From Phenylobacterium sp. (GTDB lineage: Bacteria; Pseudomonadota; Alphaproteobacteria; Caulobacterales; Caulobacteraceae): a stretch of DNA of 64,000 nucleotides. A program made the position numbers and the translations under genes. The stretch is taken from NCBI RefSeq assembly GCF_004297125.1, contig NZ_SCVD01000006.1, positions 160,081 through 224,080 on the forward strand, read 5' to 3'. Numbering within the stretch: position 1 is the stretch's first letter; every line of letters starts with the position of its first letter. The notes below the pieces were generated by a model, which did no database searches, had not been told where the DNA came from, and saw only the letters and a list, made by a program, of their open reading frames with translations. Positions 59,453 to 64,000 of the stretch are shown in pieces.

Positions 59453-62260
59453 TCAGCCGCCGAGGCGGGTGAGCGCGGCCTGATAGTTGGCGATCTGGTC
59501 CGTCAGATACTGGGGAACCGGGCCGCTGGCCACCGTGGACGCCGCCGGCAGGTTGGACTGCGGCGTGGCCTGGGCCACCAGGTCCTTGTAGGCTTTGCGG
59601 ATCACGCCCATCGCCGTGGAGATGTCCGCGGCGGCGTGGGCGATCTCGACGGCGCTGTCCAGCCTCAGGTCGGCCTCGAGGCCCAGGCCGAAGATCTGGC
59701 CCTTGCCGTCGGCCGGTTCGCTGACGCCCTTGTCGTTGACGATGGTGTTGCGGACGATGCCCTCGGGAATGCCCAGGAATTCCAGGGCGTCCTTGCCGAC
59801 CTTGCCAGCGCCGAACTCCAGGATCGTACGGCCGTTGAGCGGCGTAACGGTCAGCTTGCGAACCCCGCCGGAGTTCGTGACGGCCACCTTGGCCTGGAAG
59901 CCGGTGGCGCGCTTGATCTTGGTGGCCAGGGTCGCGAGCGTGTCCTCGGCGTCGATGGTGATGGTCTGGGCGCGGCCTGTGCCCGCGCGCACCGTGAACT
60001 GGTCGCCCGCACGGATGCTGCTGGCGGCGGTGATCCGCTGCGAATCGGTCATGTCGAGCGTGCCCTTGGGCAGGCCCAGCCGGTCGAGCGAGCTGGCGCC
60101 GGTCGCGTCCACCGCAATCGCGCCCGGGGCGGTGTAGCCGTCCTTGCCGGTGAAGCGGCGCGCCCATTCGACCGATCCGGCCGCGACATCGAGCTGGGCC
60201 AGGAAGCCGTCCTTCTTGCCCACCGCGGCCAGGTCCGGCTGGCCGTCCTCGCCCGGCAGGGTGGAACCGACCGATCCGGCGACGAACACCTGTCCGTTCG
60301 ACACCGATAGGGACGTGGCGCGATCGTCGCCCGCGCCGCCGTAGTAGGCGATGGAGCCGCCCGGCGAGAGGTCCTTGGAGATCCGCGCCGCGAAGGCGTC
60401 GGAGCCTCCCGAATGGGCGCGGGTGGTCGCGCCCGCCGCCAGCGCCCCATTCGACGTGGAGCCGGCGACTACGACGTCGCCACCGTCCAGCGCGAGGCCC
60501 ACGATCTCCCCGCCCTGGAGGTCGCCGAGGTCGCGGGTCGAGGTCAGCACCGGCGAGCCCGACGAGATGTCGAAGCGGCGCAGCACGCCGCGCCCGTTCT
60601 CGACGCTGGCGGTGATTAGGTTGGTCCCATCCAGCACCATGCCGGCGGGCCGGTCCGCGCCCGAGGTGCCGAAGCTCTGCGTGAAGGTGGCCGGCACCTT
60701 GCCCTTGGTCAGAGGGTTGGTCGACGGCGGGCCGAAACCCTCGATGTAGCTGTCCCAGTCGCCGAGGCCGGCCGCGCCCGGCAGGGCCGACTTCGAGCGG
60801 CCCGCCACATAGACCATGTTGTTGTCGCCGAAGACGATCTGGCTGGCCTCGTCGGCGAGGCGCGCGCCCCGGCGCTGGGTCCACATTTCCTCGCCCTCGG
60901 CATTGAACACCGTGACGAAGCTGTCGGTCTCCTTGGCGAAGGCGCCGGTGGGACCCGAATTCATCGGACCTTCCTGGGCGCCGTTCAGGCCGCCGACGAT
61001 CGATCCTGCGATCGCCACCCGGCCGTCGGCCGCGACCGTCAGGCCCAGGCCCGAGGCCGTGTCCGACGCTCCAAGCGTGCGCGTGTAGACCAGGTTTCCG
61101 GCCGGATCATACTTCAGCAGCGCCACGTCCTGGGCGCCCTTGATCTCCTGACCGGCCGTCTTGTTGGTGATGTCAGCCAACATGTAGACCGATCCGTCAG
61201 GCCCGATCTTGGTGGCGCGGACCGCCTTGACCTCGGACCCCAGCGTCTTGGCGAAGGCCCGGCCATCCACCCAGTTCGCGTCGTTCTGGCCGGCGACCGG
61301 CGCATCGACGTTAGTCGTATCGGTCTGGAACTTCAGCAGTTGCTGGGTGATGACGCCGTCGTTGGTGTCGACCTTCCCGTCGGGGTTCGGATCGCCGACG
61401 CCCTGGGTCATGTAGACCGCCGGGGCGGTGTCGACCGCGCTGAAGGACACCGTCTCGCCGCCAGGCTTGATCTTGAGCGCCCACTGATCCGGGCCGGGGC
61501 CCAGCTTGATGGTCTGGCCGCCCGCGGTGATGGTCCGCTCCGCGCCCGGCAGGCGCTGGGTGGCGAAGCGCGTGTCGACACCGGCGGCCTGCAGCTTGCC
61601 GTTGATGAAGTTGACCACATTGGCCATGGAGCGCGTCTGCGTTCCAAGCTCGTTCAGGTCGACGTCGACATTATAAGTTACGCCCGAACGCTTGACCGCA
61701 ATCGAGAATTTCACGTCGCCCGCAAACTGCGGGACCGCCTCGGAGCTGGTCCCGGCGAAGATCGGCGCGGTGGTGTATTCCTGCTTGTTGGCCTGCACCG
61801 GCACGGTGGTCTTGGTCGTCGTTCCGACCTCGCCGGAGGTCAGGCGCACCTTGTCCAGGTCGGCGGCCTTCGAATAGGCCATGACCTCTTCGAGGCCTTT
61901 GGCGAAGGTGGACTGGAGCCTCGTCTTCTCGATGCTGGTCAGGCCCTTCTTCTGGATCTGCTCCACGATGCCGTTGAGGGTCGAGAGGCCTTGGTAGAGC
62001 GCGAAGAGCTTGCGATAGTCGGTGCTGGCGCCAGGCAGATCCAGTTGCGCCGCGTTCTCGTTGACCAGCTTGCGGCCCGCCAGCGCCGCCTTGACCGCGG
62101 CGGACGCTTCGGCCGCGGTGGGCGGATTCGTCCAGGGCGCCGTGGGCGCCACCTTGGCTCGCGTCGAGGACGAACCCGCGCCGAGCCCCACGCCGCCGGT
62201 CATCCCCGCGCGGGTGTTGTAGATGCCGAGCAACAGACTGGTATCTATCGATGTGACCAT
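59453..62260 (-). CDS. flaEY: Flagellar protein resembling Caulobacter FlaEY
   Basis: A 935-residue protein with no signal peptide. The first 150 residues are helical (KLFALYQGLSTLNGIVEQIQKKGLTSIEKTRLQSTFAKGL). The middle (about 330-720) has SBBP-like beta-propeller repeats (GSVYMLADITNKTAG, GLGLTVAADGRVAIAGSI, NNMVYVAGRSKSAL, GDVVVAGSTSNGAL, GQVFVAGSVGSTL). The region about 760-860 resembles flagellin/FlgK hook IN motifs (TIDAEDTLATLATKIKRATGF). Size, motif order and position next to flagellin genes recall the Caulobacter regulatory protein FlaEY, which affects flagellin expression or filament assembly. The symbol is by resemblance from memory, not a search. Confidence 0.6.
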   Translation of the reverse strand: MVTSIDTSLLLGIYNTRAGMTGGVGLGAGSSSTRAKVAPTAPWTNPPTAAEASAAVKAALAGRKLVNENAAQLDLPGASTDYRKLFALYQGLSTLNGIVEQIQKKGLTSIEKTRLQSTFAKGLEEVMAYSKAADLDKVRLTSGEVGTTTKTTVPVQANKQEYTTAPIFAGTSSEAVPQFAGDVKFSIAVKRSGVTYNVDVDLNELGTQTRSMANVVNFINGKLQAAGVDTRFATQRLPGAERTITAGGQTIKLGPGPDQWALKIKPGGETVSFSAVDTAPAVYMTQGVGDPNPDGKVDTNDGVITQQLLKFQTDTTNVDAPVAGQNDANWVDGRAFAKTLGSEVKAVRATKIGPDGSVYMLADITNKTAGQEIKGAQDVALLKYDPAGNLVYTRTLGASDTASGLGLTVAADGRVAIAGSIVGGLNGAQEGPMNSGPTGAFAKETDSFVTVFNAEGEEMWTQRRGARLADEASQIVFGDNNMVYVAGRSKSALPGAAGLGDWDSYIEGFGPPSTNPLTKGKVPATFTQSFGTSGADRPAGMVLDGTNLITASVENGRGVLRRFDISSGSPVLTSTRDLGDLQGGEIVGLALDGGDVVVAGSTSNGALAAGATTRAHSGGSDAFAARISKDLSPGGSIAYYGGAGDDRATSLSVSNGQVFVAGSVGSTLPGEDGQPDLAAVGKKDGFLAQLDVAAGSVEWARRFTGKDGYTAPGAIAVDATGASSLDRLGLPKGTLDMTDSQRITAASSIRAGDQFTVRAGTGRAQTITIDAEDTLATLATKIKRATGFQAKVAVTNSGGVRKLTVTPLNGRTILEFGAGKVGKDALEFLGIPEGIVRNTIVNDKGVSEPADGKGQIFGLGLEADLRLDSAVEIAHAAADISTAMGVIRKAYKDLVAQATPQSNLPAASTVASGPVPQYLTDQIANYQAALTRLGG

Positions 62261-62335
62261 GACGCTCTTCGGCGGCTAGCTAGTCCGCCGTCTGGCACGG
62301 TAAGGCCGCGATCGTTTACGGCTCGCTAAGGCCTC

Positions 62336-62376
62336 AAAATAAAAGAGCCCGGACGACGGTCGCCCAGGCCCTCTCT
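62336..62376 (-). terminator. Terminator after the flagellin gene
   Basis: On the minus strand an imperfect GC-rich stem (AGAG...GCGAC pairing with GTCGT...CTCT) is followed by TTTTATTTT. It begins 27 bases after the flagellin stop. Confidence 0.65.
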
Positions 62377-62403
62377 TACGCCCCAACGGAAACGTCTTAA
62401 GGC

Positions 62404-63240
62404 TTAACCGCCCCGGAACAGCTGCAGCACGATCTGCGGCGCCTGGTTGGCGATCGACAGCGCCTGGGCGCCCAGCTGCTGCTGGACCTGCAGGCCCTGC
62501 AAGCGCGCACTCTCCTTGGCGAGGTCGGCGTCCACCAGGTTGCCGACACCGGCCTCCAGCACGTCGGTCAGCTTGGACACGAAGCCCAGGTGGGCCTCGA
62601 TCTGCTTGGCCTGGGAGCCGAGGTTGCCCAGCGCCTGGTTGACCTGGCTGATCGAGGTGTTGAGCGAAGTCAGGACGTTGGTGGCCAGGGTGACCGTGCT
62701 GATGGACGACGCCGACCCGATCGTGACGATCGAGCCGCCCAGCGACATGTCCTGGGTCGACAACGTGATTCTGGAGGTGGCCTCGGCGTTCGCGAGGAAC
62801 TGAATGTTGGCCCCCACCGTGCCGTCCAGCAGGTTGGCGCCGTCGAAGGCGGCGTTCCCCGTCACCTGCTGGATCTGGCGAAGGAGCGAACGGAAGTCGG
62901 AATTCAGCGCCGTGCGTGAGGCCGTGTCCAGCGAGGTGTCCATCGCCGCGACGACCTTGCCCTTCAGCTCGACGAGCAGGTCCGAGATCGTCTCGCCCGC
63001 GGTCATCGTCACCTCGGCGATCGACTGCGCGCGATCCAGGCTCATCCGCACCGCGCCCAGGGCGCCGATGTCGGCCCGCTGCCCTTGGGCGATGGCCCAG
63101 ACGGCGGCGTTATCCTTCGCGTTTGCGATCTTGAGACCGGTGTTGACGCGGTTCTGGGTGTTGGCCAGCTCGTCGTTGGTCTTGTTAAGATTCTGCAGCG
63201 CGGTCAGCGCGGACTTGTTGGTGTTGACGCTGATCGTCAT
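62404..63240 (-). CDS. Flagellin (Caulobacter FljL/FljM type)
   Basis: A 278-residue flagellin. The conserved N-terminal D0/D1 helices (ISVNTNKSALTALQNLNKTND, RVNTGLKIANAKDNAAVWAIAQG) and the C-terminal D1/D0 helices ([45 protein letters not shown]) are complete, with a small middle domain. This short form matches the multiple flagellins of Caulobacter. ATG 63240 follows GGAGAG. A partial flagellin at the window edge shares the same C terminus, so the locus holds at least two flagellin genes. Confidence 0.95.
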   Translation of the reverse strand: MTISVNTNKSALTALQNLNKTNDELANTQNRVNTGLKIANAKDNAAVWAIAQGQRADIGALGAVRMSLDRAQSIAEVTMTAGETISDLLVELKGKVVAAMDTSLDTASRTALNSDFRSLLRQIQQVTGNAAFDGANLLDGTVGANIQFLANAEATSRITLSTQDMSLGGSIVTIGSASSISTVTLATNVLTSLNTSISQVNQALGNLGSQAKQIEAHLGFVSKLTDVLEAGVGNLVDADLAKESARLQGLQVQQQLGAQALSIANQAPQIVLQLFRGG

Positions 63241-63423
63241 GACGCTCTCCTAGCGGCGGGACGCCCCTCAACCGCGACTCGCGACCAGGACGTGACGCCA
63301 AGCTAGGAACGCCTGGTGAGCATATGGTTAACAAGATTAACGACGATCGCCGCCGCCAGGCGCTCCTGGGGCGGTTGGGACAATTTGCCCTAGGCGCGCA
63401 TCGAGGGTGACGCGCGCTTTAGA

Positions 63424-63708
63424 TCAGGCCTTGGTCCGGATGACCGCGCCGGCTTGGTACTGGCCGTCGTCCCGCATCTTCAGGACCTCGGCCCTGGGAA
63501 GCTGCAGGATGACCTCGCCGGTGAGCCGGTTGATCGTCTTGTAGATGAACGAACCGCTGGCTTGATCTTGCTCGATGACCAGTCGCATCTCGACCGGGTC
63601 CGGCCCCTTGGCCGCTGCGGGCTCGCTCTTGGCGGGCGCCGCGGCGGATTGGAACTGGGGGCTTGCGGACTCCGGCGCGGGCGTAATGGCCGCGACCTTT
63701 CTGTCCAT
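63424..63708 (-). CDS. flaG: FlaG-family protein
   Basis: A 94-residue protein between two flagellin genes. The C-terminal half VEMRLVIEQDQASGSFIYKTINRLTGEVILQLPRAEVLKM matches the FlaG core (xxxVKVVDxxTGEVIRQIP-like). The N terminus is Ala/Pro-rich and disordered. FlaG proteins affect filament length or assembly in several bacteria. Small size and location fit the Caulobacter flagellin locus. Confidence 0.82.
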   Translation of the reverse strand: MDRKVAAITPAPESASPQFQSAAAPAKSEPAAAKGPDPVEMRLVIEQDQASGSFIYKTINRLTGEVILQLPRAEVLKMRDDGQYQAGAVIRTKA

Positions 63709-63795
63709 GTCTCCCTTCGCTGAACTTGCGTGCAGCGCTCCAGACTAAGGCGAGCGGCGGACAGGGTCGCCCCTGCCCGCCGACACACCGAGGGA

Positions 63796-63823
63796 CCGCG
63801 GAGCCGTGTGACCGGCTCCGCGG
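63796..63823 (-). terminator. Strong hairpin after the edge flagellin gene
   Basis: Perfect 11-bp inverted repeat CCGCGGAGCCG / CGGCTCCGCGG with a 6-base loop, 10 bases after the flagellin stop. No T tract follows, so it may be an mRNA 3' stabiliser or a Rho-assisted terminator. Confidence 0.6.
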
Positions 63824-63832
63824 CGCTTGGCC

Positions 63833-64000
63833 TTAACGGAAGAGGCCGAGCAGGATCGACGAGGACTGGTTGGCGATCGACAGCGCCTGGACCCCGAGCT
63901 GCTGCTTGGTCTGCAGAGCCTGGAGCTTGGCGCTTTCCTTCGCCAGATCGGCGTCGACGAGGTTGCCCACGCCGGCGTCGATCGAGTCCTGGAGCTTGCC
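63833..64000 (-). CDS. Flagellin, C-terminal part (cut by window edge)
   Basis: The last 55 codons are visible up to the TAA at 63835-63833. The sequence reads [27 protein letters not shown], then [23 protein letters not shown], the conserved flagellin D0 helix. It differs from the other copy at several positions, so it is a paralogue, not a repeat of the same gene. The 5' part lies outside the window. Confidence 0.95.
   Translation of the reverse strand, partial: GKLQDSIDAGVGNLVDADLAKESAKLQALQTKQQLGVQALSIANQSSSILLGLFR

Noticed and set aside
62290..62315. TGGCACGGTAAGG as a sigma-54 flagellar promoter
   Set aside because: It is on the plus strand while the flagellar genes are on the minus strand, and no TTGC element follows at the right spacing.

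Overview
The window looks like chromosome from a free-living, high-GC alphaproteobacterium, most likely Caulobacterales (Caulobacter/Phenylobacterium-like). Supporting signs are several flagellin genes around a FlaEY-like protein, a GTTC-N7-GTTC SOS box of the alphaproteobacterial LexA type, tightly overlapping operons (ATGA/GTGA junctions) and strongly GC-skewed third positions that create long antisense shadow frames. I see no insertion sequence, prophage, integrase or CRISPR array.

Layout. 1-5764: phosphate regulon. The start of pstS (minus) is divergent from an OprP/OprO-type porin across a promoter with Pho boxes for both directions, followed by an LpxH-like phosphoesterase, phoB, phoU (own Pho box) and a phoR with no visible membrane segment. 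phoR is coupled to a cytochrome c maturation operon, ccmF-ccmG-ccmH-ccmI (5764-9919). 10073-15275: a compact three-gene redox operon: a flavoprotein/double cNMP-binding/four-cluster ferredoxin fusion, a b-type-like membrane protein, and an FHA-TM-decaheme cytochrome. 15451-22841: gdhA (minus), then a co-directional run of a catabolic-type acetolactate synthase, an aldehyde dehydrogenase, a CpdA-like phosphodiesterase and a CHASE2 nucleotide cyclase. 22938-32188 (minus): a second multiheme operon, with a c554-like pentaheme, a double-GlcG lipoprotein, an outer-membrane barrel and a decaheme fused to an LVIVD beta-propeller. 32387-42666: two-partner secretion (TpsB, TpsA) with an exported CHAT (caspase-like) protein and a glycosyltransferase. 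42765-46460: small secreted proteins, a CpaC-like secretin and tRNA-Lys. 46435-58150: mostly housekeeping genes (tgt, queA, two cyclophilins, coaD, gyrA, kynA, ssb) plus a tandem pair of 2OG-Fe(II) oxygenases. 58323-64000: two small envelope proteins and a flagellin locus.

How the parts may work together. The ccm genes mature c-type cytochromes and sit beside two operons that together predict 25 heme c sites. The first operon reads as a cytosol-to-periplasm electron conduit whose soluble subunit carries two apparently intact cyclic-nucleotide pockets. A cyclic-nucleotide cyclase and phosphodiesterase lie 5 kb downstream. The second operon has the parts of a periplasm-to-surface porin-cytochrome conduit. 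I infer, without proof, that the window encodes a cyclic-nucleotide-responsive, transenvelope electron-transfer system. It is the best candidate here for an undescribed system; the TPS/CHAT cluster is the second.
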